DNA from: Ruoffia tabacinasalis
GTDB taxonomy: Bacteria; Bacillota; Bacilli; Lactobacillales; Aerococcaceae
Assembly: GCF_005864045.1 (NCBI RefSeq)
Contig: NZ_VBSP01000010.1
Coordinates: 1-57,973, forward strand
DNA length: 57,973 nt
Direction: 5' to 3'
Shown here piece by piece: positions 36,717-45,053 of the stretch. The notes beneath the pieces were generated by a model that saw nothing but the letters and a program-made list of their open reading frames with translations, was not told the DNA's origin and searched no databases. Position 1 is the stretch's first letter; the number at the start of each line of letters is the position of its first letter. A program made the translations under genes and the position numbers.

Positions 36717-37028
36717 ATGTCCTATGTAAAAGTTGAAATATTTATACCAGCAGAAAATACTGATGATTTAATCGCTGCCTTGAATGAGGCAGAACTTTTG
36801 AAAGCCGGTAATTACGATTATTGTTATTCAACCATGCCTGTAAAAGGCCACTTTAGACCACTAGATGGGGCGAATCCATTTATAGGTGAGGTTGGCGAGA
36901 TTGAAGAAGTGGATGAGTTGAAAGTTGAGTTCAGAATAAAAGCAGCAGATAGAAAACTTGCCGAGGCGATTATCTTTGAGAAACATCCATATGAAACGCC
37001 GGTAGTTAACTTTATTGGGTTGGTTTAA
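36717..37028 (+). CDS. YqfO/NIF3-inserted-domain-like (CutA-fold) protein
   Basis: 103 residues forming one ferredoxin-like domain: YVKVEIFIPAENTDDL, YCYSTMPVKGHFRPLDGANPF, GEIEEVDELKVEFRI and FEKHPYETPVVNFI. This matches the PII/CutA-like domain inserted in YqfO/NIF3 proteins, here as a stand-alone protein. It probably binds metal or ligand as a trimer; function unknown. AAGGGAGGGAC precedes the ATG. Confidence 0.85.
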   Translation: MSYVKVEIFIPAENTDDLIAALNEAELLKAGNYDYCYSTMPVKGHFRPLDGANPFIGEVGEIEEVDELKVEFRIKAADRKLAEAIIFEKHPYETPVVNFIGLV

Positions 37029-37083
37029 AGGATATTAAGAATATATTCGCGTTTCCTGTCCCTGAAAAAATCACTAGGACACG

Positions 37084-37132
37084 AAAAAGCTCAACAACTT
37101 GGAACAATCTCCAAAATTGCTGAGCTTTTTTT
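37084..37132. terminator. Bidirectional terminator between the CutA-fold gene and ytoQ
   Basis: AAAAAGCTCA and TGAGCTTTTT form the base of a longer imperfect hairpin with CAA/TTG inside, T-rich on both exits. Confidence 0.75.
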
Positions 37133-37138
37133 ATTTCA

Positions 37139-37579
37139 TTATTTAAATACGTAATCTAATACTTCCACCGCTTGGTCCAATGTCTCGACTGTCACATTCG
37201 CTTTATTTGATAACTCTTTGAGAGCATGAATTAATTCAGTTGGACGTACGATAATCAGTGGCTTGTTGTGGTTGATGGCAGTTGTTGCGTCCATTGCTGT
37301 ATTCCATTGACGATATTGGTCGCCGAACAGTGCAATAACAAGATCCGCTTTATTCATCAATATTTGAGTGCGGAAATTATTAATATCAGAAGCAGCATCG
37401 TCACGATAGTAGTTATTAGGTTGTTCACCTAAAATTTTCTCACCAATAGCATCTGAAGCATCGTGGTTTGTTTGTGGAGCCACGAAGTCGATATCTAACC
37501 CATTTGCAGCAACTTTCTCTTTTAATTCTTCGCGCCAATTATCATGAATTTGACCCGCTAAATAAACAGTTAATTTCAT
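37139..37579 (-). CDS. ytoQ: YtoQ family protein
   Basis: 146 residues. KLTVYLAGQIHDNWREEL, the DFVAPQTNHDASDAIGE segment, YYRDDAASDINNFRT and DLVIALFGDQYRQWNTAMDA are the conserved blocks of the YtoQ family, related to nucleoside 2-deoxyribosyltransferase-like folds. Its function is unknown. Five more codons are open upstream, but GGAGGTTTTATAT sets ATG 37579. Monocistronic. Confidence 0.9.
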   Translation of the reverse strand: MKLTVYLAGQIHDNWREELKEKVAANGLDIDFVAPQTNHDASDAIGEKILGEQPNNYYRDDAASDINNFRTQILMNKADLVIALFGDQYRQWNTAMDATTAINHNKPLIIVRPTELIHALKELSNKANVTVETLDQAVEVLDYVFK

Positions 37580-37710
37580 ATATAAAACCTCCATTTAATT
37601 CTATCATATCGAAATAAAGTGAGGGTTACTAATAATATACTCAGTTAAGTGTTTAAAATAAGTGAACGATTGCATTTGCTATGGAATAGTGATTTAGTAC
37701 AGGAAAAAAG

Positions 37711-37734
37711 CAATCATTTTCATAAAAATGATTG
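37711..37734. promoter_or_regulatory. Inverted-repeat operator upstream of the IclR-family gene
   Basis: CAATCATTTT-CATA-AAAATGATTG is a perfect 10-bp inverted repeat. Its right end overlaps the -35 hexamer TTGACA (37732-37737); the -10 TATGAT is at 37756-37761 (18-base spacer). The position fits an autorepressor site. Confidence 0.65.
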
Positions 37735-37799
37735 ACAACAAAAGGTTGGGACTGATATGATAAAGATATTAAGTTTCTAAATAAGAAAGAGGGATTAGG

Positions 37800-38582
37800 T
37801 TGTCCGAAGTTGGTAAAAAACCATATGGTACTGTTTTAATAAAAGCTGATCAAATACTTGGGGTACTGTCACAATCAGGCGAACCCTTAACAATGAATGA
37901 TATATCGAAGCATGCGGATATCACGTTATCAACGACTTCCAAAATATTAGACACACTAATATTACTTGGTTATGTGCGCCGTGACGAGACAACGAAACGC
38001 TATGCTTTAGGAGCAACGCTACTTCAGTTAGCGAATGCTGCCTTCATGCATTTTGACATTGTTAGAGAATCACATCCAGCTTTAAAGCATTTATATGAGC
38101 AATTTGGCGAAACGGTTCACTTAGGACTTTTTCGAGACAATCAAATCTTGTATATTAATAAAATTACGAATCCAAGTAGCAAACACCAAACGCTCTCAAG
38201 GATTGGTAATACACAACCTTTATACTGTTCAGCTATGGGGAAGGCGACTTTGGCTACATTCGATAAGACAGTTCAAAATCAATATTTTGATTCTGCTATC
38301 TTAACGCCACGAACACCTTATACATTAACTGATCCAGCTGATTTAATGGAGCAAGTGGAAGAGTCTGAAAAAAATGGCTATGCTATTGATGATCGTGAAT
38401 CAGAGGAAGATGTCTTTTGTGTAGGTGCAGCGATTGTGAATCCGATTGACCGCAATCATTATGCGTTCAGTATTAGTATTCCTTATTATCGTCTGACTGA
38501 TCAGTTGAAGGAAGATATGATTGCAGCTGTGATGAAGACTAAAACAATTATTGAGTTCCAATTAGACTCTTACACCGATTAA
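37800..38582 (+). CDS. IclR-family transcriptional regulator
   Basis: 260 residues. An N-terminal winged helix-turn-helix (about 15-75, LTMNDISKHADITLSTTSKILDTL) is followed by the GAF-like IclR ligand-binding domain with VHLGLFRDNQILYINKI, PLYCSAMGKATLA and GYAIDDRESEEDVFCVGAAI, the standard family blocks. It starts at TTG 37800 after AAAGAGGGATTA. No metabolic operon is adjacent, so targets are unknown; the palindrome overlapping its own promoter suggests autoregulation. Confidence 0.92.
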   Translation: MSEVGKKPYGTVLIKADQILGVLSQSGEPLTMNDISKHADITLSTTSKILDTLILLGYVRRDETTKRYALGATLLQLANAAFMHFDIVRESHPALKHLYEQFGETVHLGLFRDNQILYINKITNPSSKHQTLSRIGNTQPLYCSAMGKATLATFDKTVQNQYFDSAILTPRTPYTLTDPADLMEQVEESEKNGYAIDDRESEEDVFCVGAAIVNPIDRNHYAFSISIPYYRLTDQLKEDMIAAVMKTKTIIEFQLDSYTD

Positions 38583-38592
38583 ATAAAGATAG

Positions 38593-38621
38593 AAACTGTA
38601 CAGAACATGTACAGTTTTTTT
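38593..38621 (+). terminator. Terminator after the IclR gene
   Basis: AAACTGTACA and TGTACAGTTT pair across GAACA, followed by TTTT. Confidence 0.85.
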
Positions 38622-38798
38622 GTGTTGTAATTTCCCATATAGAAAGCACAAGCAAATTAATGGTAATCTCGACTCTTTTTTTATAAAATATTATCCAGAC
38701 TAATCTGTTTATTGAAGAGCAATTTATTTAAAAAATAAAGTTACTTTCATATTAACATAGCTAAGATATAATAAATAAAAAGTGATAGGGGATGAGAT

Positions 38799-40130
38799 AT
38801 GGTGAGTCGCAGAGAAAATATTAGTTCGATTTTATTTGGCTGCTTTTTAGTTATTTTTGGACTTGCGCTTGTATTTTTTAGAGCTTCATTTGTGCTCCTA
38901 TTGGCTGAAATTATTCAATTCATTTTAATTGTCATAGGTCTTTGGAAATTATTCTATACCTTAGTACTCAAACGAGGAGAAGATGAGATTCTACCTAGGC
39001 TAATTGCATTAGGAAAGGCATTGTTGTATGTAATCTTCGGTTTAATTTTGGCTGATCGAGTTGAATTTACAACCGGATGGCTAATCTTCTTTATTGGTTT
39101 GTATCAGTTTGCGGTCGGTATTATTGGTTTCACTTCCTATATTTTATTAGCGCGAGATAAAGTGAGAAATATAAAGAGTCAATTATTTATTTCATTGATC
39201 CATTTTTTATTTGGCGTCACGAGTATGTTTGGTTCGGAGCGTATTACGAACACATTATTTCGACTTGGAGTCTACTTAGTGTTTATCGGTTTTACTTATG
39301 TTAATGACGGAAGGCAATTAATTACACGGAATGAAAAAGCCAGGAAACTAAGAAATCGGATACGGATACCTTTACCAGTCTTTATTGATGCGATTATTCC
39401 GAATAATGTGTTGATTAAATTTAATGAAATGTTGGTAGGTAATGAAGATACGGTTTCGGAAAGATTTTCTAATAATCTGCCAGCTAAAAATTACGATGAA
39501 GATTCAATTGTCCATATTTTAATTCATGTTGGAAAGACTGGCTTTGATAAGATAGGACACGTGGACGTCAGTTATAAAGGAAAAGTGTACTCATACGGAA
39601 ATCATGATATTGAAGCTCACATAGCTGCAGGGGCAATAGGGGACGGCGTTCTCGTCGTTGCGGATGAGAAACCTTACTTGGATTTTCTAAAAACGAGAGG
39701 AACGAGTGTGTTTCGCTTTGGAATTGGACTGAGAGATAAAGAGTTAGAAGAGTTAAAATACGAGCTCGAGCATATTCTAAAAGATGTGACGCCTTGGAAG
39801 GCAACGACTGAAAAACAAAAGAAAAGTTATATCGGCAAAGTACTTGAAGCGACGAAAGGGCAAGCCTTTAAATTTAAACGCGGACGTTATAAAACTTATT
39901 TTGTTTTAGGAACCAATTGCGTGTTGCTGGCAGATGAATTACTTGGAAATAATGGAATTAATCTGATTAATGTCACAGGAATTTTAGCTCCAGGAACTTA
40001 CTATGACTACTTTAATAAGCTTTTCCATACATACGGCTCGAATGTCATTTCGAAAATGTTAGTCCATCCGCAATTTCAAGAACCATTGGTTGAGGTTAAA
40101 CCGGTTACAAAAATAAAAAAACGCACTTAG
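38799..40130 (+). CDS. HdeD-like membrane protein with C-terminal permuted papain-like domain
   Basis: 443 residues. The first ~175 hold six hydrophobic helices in the DUF308/HdeD pattern (IIQFILIVIGLWKLFYTLV, GWLIFFIGLYQFAVGIIGF). The C-terminal half (about 220-430) is soluble, with a His in KIGHVDVSYKGKVYSYG and later a Cys in VLGTNCVLLADELLG. That is the His-before-Cys order of permuted NlpC/P60- or LRAT-like thiol enzymes. The peptidase-like reading is by motif only and needs structural support. AGGGGATGAGAT precedes ATG; monocistronic. Confidence 0.65.
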   Translation: MVSRRENISSILFGCFLVIFGLALVFFRASFVLLLAEIIQFILIVIGLWKLFYTLVLKRGEDEILPRLIALGKALLYVIFGLILADRVEFTTGWLIFFIGLYQFAVGIIGFTSYILLARDKVRNIKSQLFISLIHFLFGVTSMFGSERITNTLFRLGVYLVFIGFTYVNDGRQLITRNEKARKLRNRIRIPLPVFIDAIIPNNVLIKFNEMLVGNEDTVSERFSNNLPAKNYDEDSIVHILIHVGKTGFDKIGHVDVSYKGKVYSYGNHDIEAHIAAGAIGDGVLVVADEKPYLDFLKTRGTSVFRFGIGLRDKELEELKYELEHILKDVTPWKATTEKQKKSYIGKVLEATKGQAFKFKRGRYKTYFVLGTNCVLLADELLGNNGINLINVTGILAPGTYYDYFNKLFHTYGSNVISKMLVHPQFQEPLVEVKPVTKIKKRT

Positions 40131-40168
40131 AAAAGTGAGGGGTACTCCATTTCTAAGCGCATTTTTTA
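40116..40168. terminator. Bidirectional terminator
   Basis: AAAACGCACTTAGAAA pairs imperfectly with TTTCTAAGCGCATTTT, at the boundary between chromosomal genes and the mobile-element island. Confidence 0.75.
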
Positions 40169-40303
40169 TCTTCTAGACTCGGCATATTCAACAAAATTCA
40201 AATAATTGGCTTTAGCGAGTTGGTCTTTATACTCACTAAAGGGCACAGATTGGTGATAGAAGAGCCTGCCGTTATTGTAAAAGACAAAGCTCACTTCTTT
40301 TTC
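40166..40303 (-). pseudogene. C-terminal fragment of an unidentified protein
   Basis: On the minus strand the frame ends FYNNGRLFYHQSVPFSEYKD, then QLAKANYLNFVEYAESRR and a stop at 40166. Upstream of about 40303 the frame continues only as the antisense of the Rep remnant, so the real coding part appears to be cut off where the Rep fragment starts. The family is not recognised. Confidence 0.4.
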
Positions 40304-40937
40304 GATTAATAAAGATAACCAAACTATGATAGTTTCTGTTAATAAAAGGTTTGATTTTTTTCTAAATGAATTAACCAGTAACTTTACACGTTTTGAATTA
40401 GAAGAATTTACTAATTTAGAAAGTAAGTATTCTAAAGCAATGTATCGATTATTAAAGCAATGGAGAACTGTTGGTAAGAAGGAATGGAGTATTGAAGATT
40501 TTAGATATTTATTAGACATACCGAAAAGCTATCAATTGATTGATATTGACCGAAAAGTCTTGAATCCTATAAAAAATGAATTGTCTTCTATATTTAAAAA
40601 TTTTAGTATTAGAAAAATTAAACAGGGACGTGGTGGAAAAGTTGTTGCACTAGAATTTACATTTCAAAAAGAAATTATTCCTAAACCTTCCAAAAAAGGG
40701 AATAAAGCAAGCATTAGAAGAGAAATTTTACCTGATTGGGCAAAAGACGACTATATACCGCCTAAACCAAAACTAATGGATAAGAAGACGTACGAAGACT
40801 TTGCAACGAAAATGGCAGACTTTGGAAACAAAATTGATTCATATGAAAGTACAGTTAAACAATATGAAAAAGATCTAGCTCATTGGGAAAAAAATATCAG
40901 TAAAATTATGTATATATCTATAACGGCATTGAACTAA
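40281..40937 (+). pseudogene. 5'-truncated plasmid replication initiator (Rep_3 family)
   Basis: The frame, open from 40281 with a first ATG at 40326, reads VSVNKRFDFFLNELTSNFTR, then FELEEFTNLESKYSKAMYRL, WSIEDFRYLLDIPKSYQL and IDRKVLNPIKNELS. This is the second winged-helix domain of Rep_3 theta-type plasmid initiators. The first ~120 residues are missing. A C-terminal extension with coiled-coil character follows. It is probably non-functional and marks an integrated plasmid. Confidence 0.85.
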
Positions 40938-40992
40938 GTATAAAAAGAACGTAAAATATCGTTATATCATACATTTTGGAGTGATCTTGATT

Positions 40993-41531
40993 ATGAAAAT
41001 GTTAGAGAACGTTACAGAATACATAACGCCTAAAGATGTTGCTAAACAATTAAAAATGGCTCCAGAAACCCTTAGGAAGTATGCTAATTTAGTTGATAAA
41101 ATAAATGGAGAAAATTTCTTTACAAGAGATAATAATAATTCTGGGATGTATTCAAAAAAAGATATAACGCTTTTGTAACGTGTTATTGAACTAAAAAAAA
41201 ACGCAGGTATAACGCTAGAAAAAGCTACTTATAAAGCTTTGGAAGAAATAAATGAAACGTCTGTAACAGATACCGTTTCAAACGAACAAAACGGTGCTAA
41301 TGAGTATTTGGGAATCTTAATAAAAGAACAGAAAGAAACGATTGCTCGTTATGAAGTTTTAGCTGCTAGTTTATTTGAAAGCAATAGGATTTTAACGGAT
41401 CAAGTACAAAATTTAATTGATACTCAAGAACAGCTTGCAATAGAAAAAAAGAAGAAGAGAAAGTAGTAGTAGATAAAATTTCTGAAAAAAAAGTTTTTTT
41501 TAGTCGTTTTCTGAAAAAGTTAAAAGCTTGA
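40993..41531 (+). pseudogene. Broken plasmid DUF536-type DNA-binding protein gene
   Basis: The frame starts with a helix-turn-helix (ITPKDVAKQLKMAPETLRKY), hits an in-frame TAA at 41176-41178, continues in the same frame (VIELKKNAGITLEKATYKAL), then a coiled coil. It ends early at an A-rich run near 41447-41467. The +1 frame supplies the usual ending KISEKKVFFSRFLKKLKA. This order (initiator followed by HTH plus coiled coil) is common on Rep_3 plasmids. One nonsense and one frameshift make it a pseudogene. Confidence 0.8.
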
Positions 41532-41651
41532 TTTAACGCGATTGGATAAAAAATTGCATATTCTTCACAAGTGAGCAATCGAAAAAAAACGCCACAATAA
41601 GGGTGGCGGGGCTACTTGGCTTAATCGGTTTTATGTAAACTTTATATGTCT

Positions 41652-41822
41652 TCAGATAAAAAATATTATTTCTGTTTTTTTATAAAAATAAATTGTTGAT
41701 CCTATTATTTGAATCATTAAACCAACTAAAATAAAATAGCTACCTTGATTGAAATTTCCAGTTGCTGATACTCTAATATATCCAATTAAAATAATGCTTA
41801 GTCCACTAAATTTATAAAAGTT
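41652..41822 (-). pseudogene. C-terminal fragment of a small membrane protein
   Basis: On the minus strand 56 codons read FSGLSIILIGYIRVSATG, then SYFILVGLMIQIIGSTIYFY and KKTEIIFFI before a stop. Two hydrophobic helices are visible. There is no start codon and an in-frame stop directly precedes it. The rest of 41532-41927 shows nothing coding. Confidence 0.35.
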
Positions 41823-41927
41823 TTATGACTTAAACATAAAGAAAATCTCTTTATGATAGTAGATTATTATCATCACTAAAAGATAAGCAGGAGAATACTT
41901 GCTCGCATTTCTGACTTAATACTAAAC

Positions 41928-41959
41928 TTAAAAACCTAACCTAAAATTTAATAAGGTTT
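41928..41959. repeat. 32-bp direct repeat, left copy (recombinase 3' end, att-like)
   Basis: On the minus strand it reads AAACCTTATTAAATTTTAG and on to TAA, encoding TLLNFRLGF-stop in one frame. It matches 48480-48511 at 30 of 32 positions, and both differences are synonymous in that frame. In a second frame it supplies the last codons (NLIKF) of the kinase fragment. Confidence 0.8.
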
Positions 41960-42489
41960 TTTGCATTATTATTTGCAAGCCAATTTGTTACATTATCAAG
42001 TAATTCTACTGAATCAAAATTTACATGAGAAGGAGAAATATTATCTGTTATCGATATAATATTCTCTTGAATACTATTTGCAGCTATCAATTGAACATAA
42101 TCAGGTATAAAGTAGTTTAAAGATTTATAATAACGTTGGTGAGGCTCTACTATTTCTAAATGTCTTTCGAAATTACTTCTTTTTCTTGTGCTATCATTTT
42201 CCTTACGGTATTTTAAATTTTCATGGTTAGTGTATAAATAAAAATATTTATCAGGAAATTTTACTTTTCCATCCTTAATTTCACTTCGGAAAAACTCAGA
42301 AATAAAGTTTAAACTCTGATTATACATATTAAAATCAAAACACCAGTTATAACTCAGTGGCTGGAAAATGTCACCGTCAAGAATAACGTTATTATAGGTT
42401 TTAAGCTTTTCTTGAGCAATCTGCCTACGTTCTATCTGGCGTTCTAAGTACCATGTTTTTGATTCGGTTTTGCAGGGGTGAACAGACAT
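41941..42489 (-). pseudogene. C-terminal part of a P-loop (deoxynucleoside-kinase-like) protein
   Basis: The frame opens at ATG 42489, but homologous-looking sequence begins near SKTWYLERQIERRQIAQE (about residue 10). It includes VILDGDIFQPLSYNW (Asp-Gly-Asp, Walker B-like), FPDKYFYLYT and RKENDSTRKRSNFE (lid-like basic segment). No Walker A is present in this piece. A matching N-terminal piece with Walker A lies at 48277-48411 on the same strand. It is probably one gene cut in two. Confidence 0.65.
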
Positions 42490-42533
42490 GACTAAAACAC
42501 TGTTGTATCAACCTATACAAGGCTTGTCTTTTT

Positions 42534-42546
42534 AAAGTTGTCCCAT
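42534..42546. repeat. 13-bp direct repeat AAAGTTGTCCCAT, left copy
   Basis: Identical to 48174-48186. It lies 14 bases beyond the stop of the integrase fragment, the normal position of an attachment site in integrative elements. Confidence 0.65.
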
Positions 42547-42559
42547 ATGTTGTCTCAAA

Positions 42560-42697
42560 TCATTCATTTTCCATGTATTTTGCGAATAAATCAGCTGTTT
42601 CCTTTTTTCGTTCTTTAGTCACATGCGCATAGATATTCATAGTAGTATGGATATCCCTATGACCTAATCGTTCTTGAACTTCTTTAAGTGTTGCATC
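42560..42697 (-). pseudogene. C-terminal fragment of a phage/ICE-type tyrosine integrase
   Basis: 45 codons: DATLKEVQERLGHRDIHTTM, then NIYAHVTKERKKETADLF and AKYMENE before the stop. The GH(R)D His and the nucleophile Tyr in NIYAHVT are the last two catalytic residues of tyrosine recombinases. Everything upstream is lost. Confidence 0.88.
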
Positions 42698-42746
42698 TCA
42701 TTTTACAATACACCAAGATAATCTATAGTTATTCTTCTATAAATAA

Positions 42747-42775
42747 TTATACAAATAAGTTATACTGTGTATAAT
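42747..42775 (+). promoter_or_regulatory. Promoter of the ECF transporter operon
   Basis: TATAAT at 42770-42775 with a weak TTATAC at 42747-42752 (17-base spacer). A small dyad TATAC-TGT-GTATA overlaps the -10 region and could be a regulator site. No riboswitch is evident in the short leader. Confidence 0.5.
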
Positions 42776-42819
42776 AGAATTGAGAACGGTTTTTAAATAA
42801 AGTCCTAGGAGGAATTATT

Positions 42820-43431
42820 ATGAGAAATAACAATCAGAAAAGTATGTGGTCTTTGAAGTTTTCAACAGCAGCTATTGCACTAATACCGGCTGCTATTGGA
42901 ATTAATTATTTAGGTAAATTATTTGCTGGATTTTTACGTTTGCCACTCTGGTTAGATTCGATTGGAACTGTACTTGCAAGTATAATTGCTGGACCAATTA
43001 TTGGAGCACTGTCTGGAATTATTAATAATGTTATTTTTGGGTTAACGGCGGACCCAATCTCAACTGTTTATGCGATAACAAGCGGAGCAATCGGCTTAGT
43101 GACAGGGATAATGGCTTATAAAGGCTGGGTATCTTCAATAAGAACAGCCACAATTACAGGGCTTATTGTAGGGTTAGTAGCAGCGATAGTGTCTACGCCA
43201 TTAAATATTATTTTTTGGGGTGGTCAAACTGGAAATGTGTGGGGGGATACTTTCTTTGCGTATTTAATAAATAACAATGTTCCTATGTGGTTAGCTTCAT
43301 TTGGGAATAGTATCGTAGTAGATGTTCCAGATAAATTAGCAACAGTTATTATTAGTTACTTTATTTTTAGAGCTTTACCAAATAACTTTAAAAATATGTT
43401 CCATGGAGGCCAAGGCATCGAAGAATTATAA
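42820..43431 (+). CDS. ECF transporter substrate-binding (S) component
   Basis: 203 residues with about six hydrophobic helices. The N-terminus has a cytoplasmic start, then the LKFSTAAIALIPAAIGINYL helix. The LPLWLDSIGTVLASIIAGPI and GALSGIINNVIFGLTADPIS segments resemble vitamin-type S components. It is first of four genes with its own T and two A components, a dedicated (group I) ECF set. The substrate is not identifiable from sequence. AGGAGGAATTATT precedes the ATG. Confidence 0.85.
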   Translation: MRNNNQKSMWSLKFSTAAIALIPAAIGINYLGKLFAGFLRLPLWLDSIGTVLASIIAGPIIGALSGIINNVIFGLTADPISTVYAITSGAIGLVTGIMAYKGWVSSIRTATITGLIVGLVAAIVSTPLNIIFWGGQTGNVWGDTFFAYLINNNVPMWLASFGNSIVVDVPDKLATVIISYFIFRALPNNFKNMFHGGQGIEEL

Positions 43432-43443
43432 GAGGTGTATAAG

Positions 43444-44211
43444 ATGGATACAATGACATTATATGTAGATAAAAAATCACCTATTCATTCAATTGATCCA
43501 CTAACAAAGTTGATATATGCGATGGTAAATATTGCCATCGCTTATATTTTGAATCGTTTAGTTCCAATTTTCATTTTAACTTTATTGACGTTTTTTATTT
43601 TATTTTTAGGAAAGGTTTTTCGAAGAATTGTACCTATTTTAGGTTTAAGCTTACTGTTAATCTTTTCAATTGTAATTGTTCAAGGTTTTTTTAATCCAGA
43701 AAATCAAACGGTGCTATTTGAAATAGGTGGGATCATTTTTTATGAAGAAGGAATGCTTGCAGCTTCTATGTTTACTTTACGTATTTTAAATATGATTGCT
43801 TCTTTTGGTGTATTGATTTTGACGACTAGGCCAGATGAGTTGGTTGAAGCCCTTATACGAAGAGGATTTTCTCCCCGATTTGGTTATGTAATCTTAGCTG
43901 TTTTACAGCTTATCCCACAAATGCAAGCAACTATGGGAAAAATTACCGACGCACAGCGCTCACGAGGAATGGAAACAGAAGGAAACTTAAGCACACGTAT
44001 TCAAGCTTTTTTCCCGCTCATCATTCCGGTCGTATTAAACTCTTTAAACGATACTCGAGAACGGGCGATTGCACTTGAAATTAGAGGCTTCGGTTCAAAA
44101 TCGGCTCGAACCTTTTTAAATGAGAAACAAGAGTATCCTTATAAGCATATTTTACGTGGATTCATTCTTGTGGGACTTATTGGAGCGATTGTCTGGAGGG
44201 TATGGCGATGA
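43444..44211 (+). CDS. ecfT: ECF transporter transmembrane (T) component
   Basis: 255 residues, about five to six helices. The two cytoplasmic coupling motifs of EcfT are visible as DAQRSRGME (about residue 175) and ALEIRGFGSK (about 215), which dock into the ATPases. A GTG at 43435 is in frame, but it overlaps the ribosome site AGAGGTG, so ATG 43444 is preferred. The stop overlaps the start of the first ATPase. Confidence 0.9.
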   Translation: MDTMTLYVDKKSPIHSIDPLTKLIYAMVNIAIAYILNRLVPIFILTLLTFFILFLGKVFRRIVPILGLSLLLIFSIVIVQGFFNPENQTVLFEIGGIIFYEEGMLAASMFTLRILNMIASFGVLILTTRPDELVEALIRRGFSPRFGYVILAVLQLIPQMQATMGKITDAQRSRGMETEGNLSTRIQAFFPLIIPVVLNSLNDTRERAIALEIRGFGSKSARTFLNEKQEYPYKHILRGFILVGLIGAIVWRVWR

Positions 44212-45053
44212 GTATTATAGAAGTTAAAGGATTAAAATATAGATATCCAGATACAGAAAAACTTGCTTTAAACGATCTATCATTCACCATAAATAAAGGT
44301 GAATTTATCGGAGTAGTTGGCAGAAATAAAGCAGGAAAATCAACATTGTGTTATGCATTAGCAGGACTCGTCCCTCATTTTTTTAGAGGTGCTTATGGTG
44401 GAAAAGCAATAGTAAATGGATTAGAAATTCGTGCACATGAAGTCGAGGACATTATTGTAGATGTTGGTTTGGTGTTTGAAAATCCATTTTCTCAAATGAC
44501 TGGATCAAAGTTTACAGTGTTTGAAGAAGTTGCTTTTGGTTTAGAAAATAAAGGGATTAACCGATTTGAGATGATTTCGCGAATCGAAGAGAGCTTAAAA
44601 CTTTTAGATATTGAAACGTTAAAAGATAAAAATCCATTCAGCTTATCTGGCGGGCAAATGCAGAGAGTAGCCATTGCTAGTGTAATTGCTTTGAAGCCCG
44701 AAGTACTTATTTTAGACGAACCAACTTCACAATTGGATCCTCAAGGTTCTGAAGAAGTTTTTCAAGTCGTAGAAGAACTAACAAAAGAGGGAATCACAAT
44801 TATCATGGCAGAGCATAAAATTGAGAAGATTGCTCAATATTCCGATCGTGTTCTTTTACTTAATGATGGAAAACTCATCGACTTTGATACACCAGAGAAA
44901 GTCTTTTCAAGAGCTGATTTAAATGAGCATGGTGTTTCAGCTCCTACTGCCACTCGTATTGCGAAAGAATTGGATATTACAGTAAAGCAGACAGGCTTAT
45001 ATCCCATTACTATAGCCGAATTAGTTGAGGAAAGGAGAAAGCTAGATGATTAA
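44208..45053 (+). CDS. ECF transporter ATPase A1
   Basis: 281 residues. Walker A is GRNKAGKST (residues 38-46), where Lys replaces the usual Gly before AGKST. The signature LSGGQMQRVAIAS, Walker B VLILDEPT, D-loop SQLDPQG and H-loop MAEHKIE are canonical. ATG 44202 is too close to GGAGG; ATG 44208, overlapping the ecfT stop, is a better start. It overlaps the second ATPase by 8 bases. Confidence 0.9.
   Translation: MSIIEVKGLKYRYPDTEKLALNDLSFTINKGEFIGVVGRNKAGKSTLCYALAGLVPHFFRGAYGGKAIVNGLEIRAHEVEDIIVDVGLVFENPFSQMTGSKFTVFEEVAFGLENKGINRFEMISRIEESLKLLDIETLKDKNPFSLSGGQMQRVAIASVIALKPEVLILDEPTSQLDPQGSEEVFQVVEELTKEGITIIMAEHKIEKIAQYSDRVLLLNDGKLIDFDTPEKVFSRADLNEHGVSAPTATRIAKELDITVKQTGLYPITIAELVEERRKLDD

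Noticed and set aside
40166-40519. Full 117-codon minus-strand gene
   Set aside because: Its upstream two thirds are the antisense of the Rep_3 coding sequence. Only the last ~45 codons can be original.
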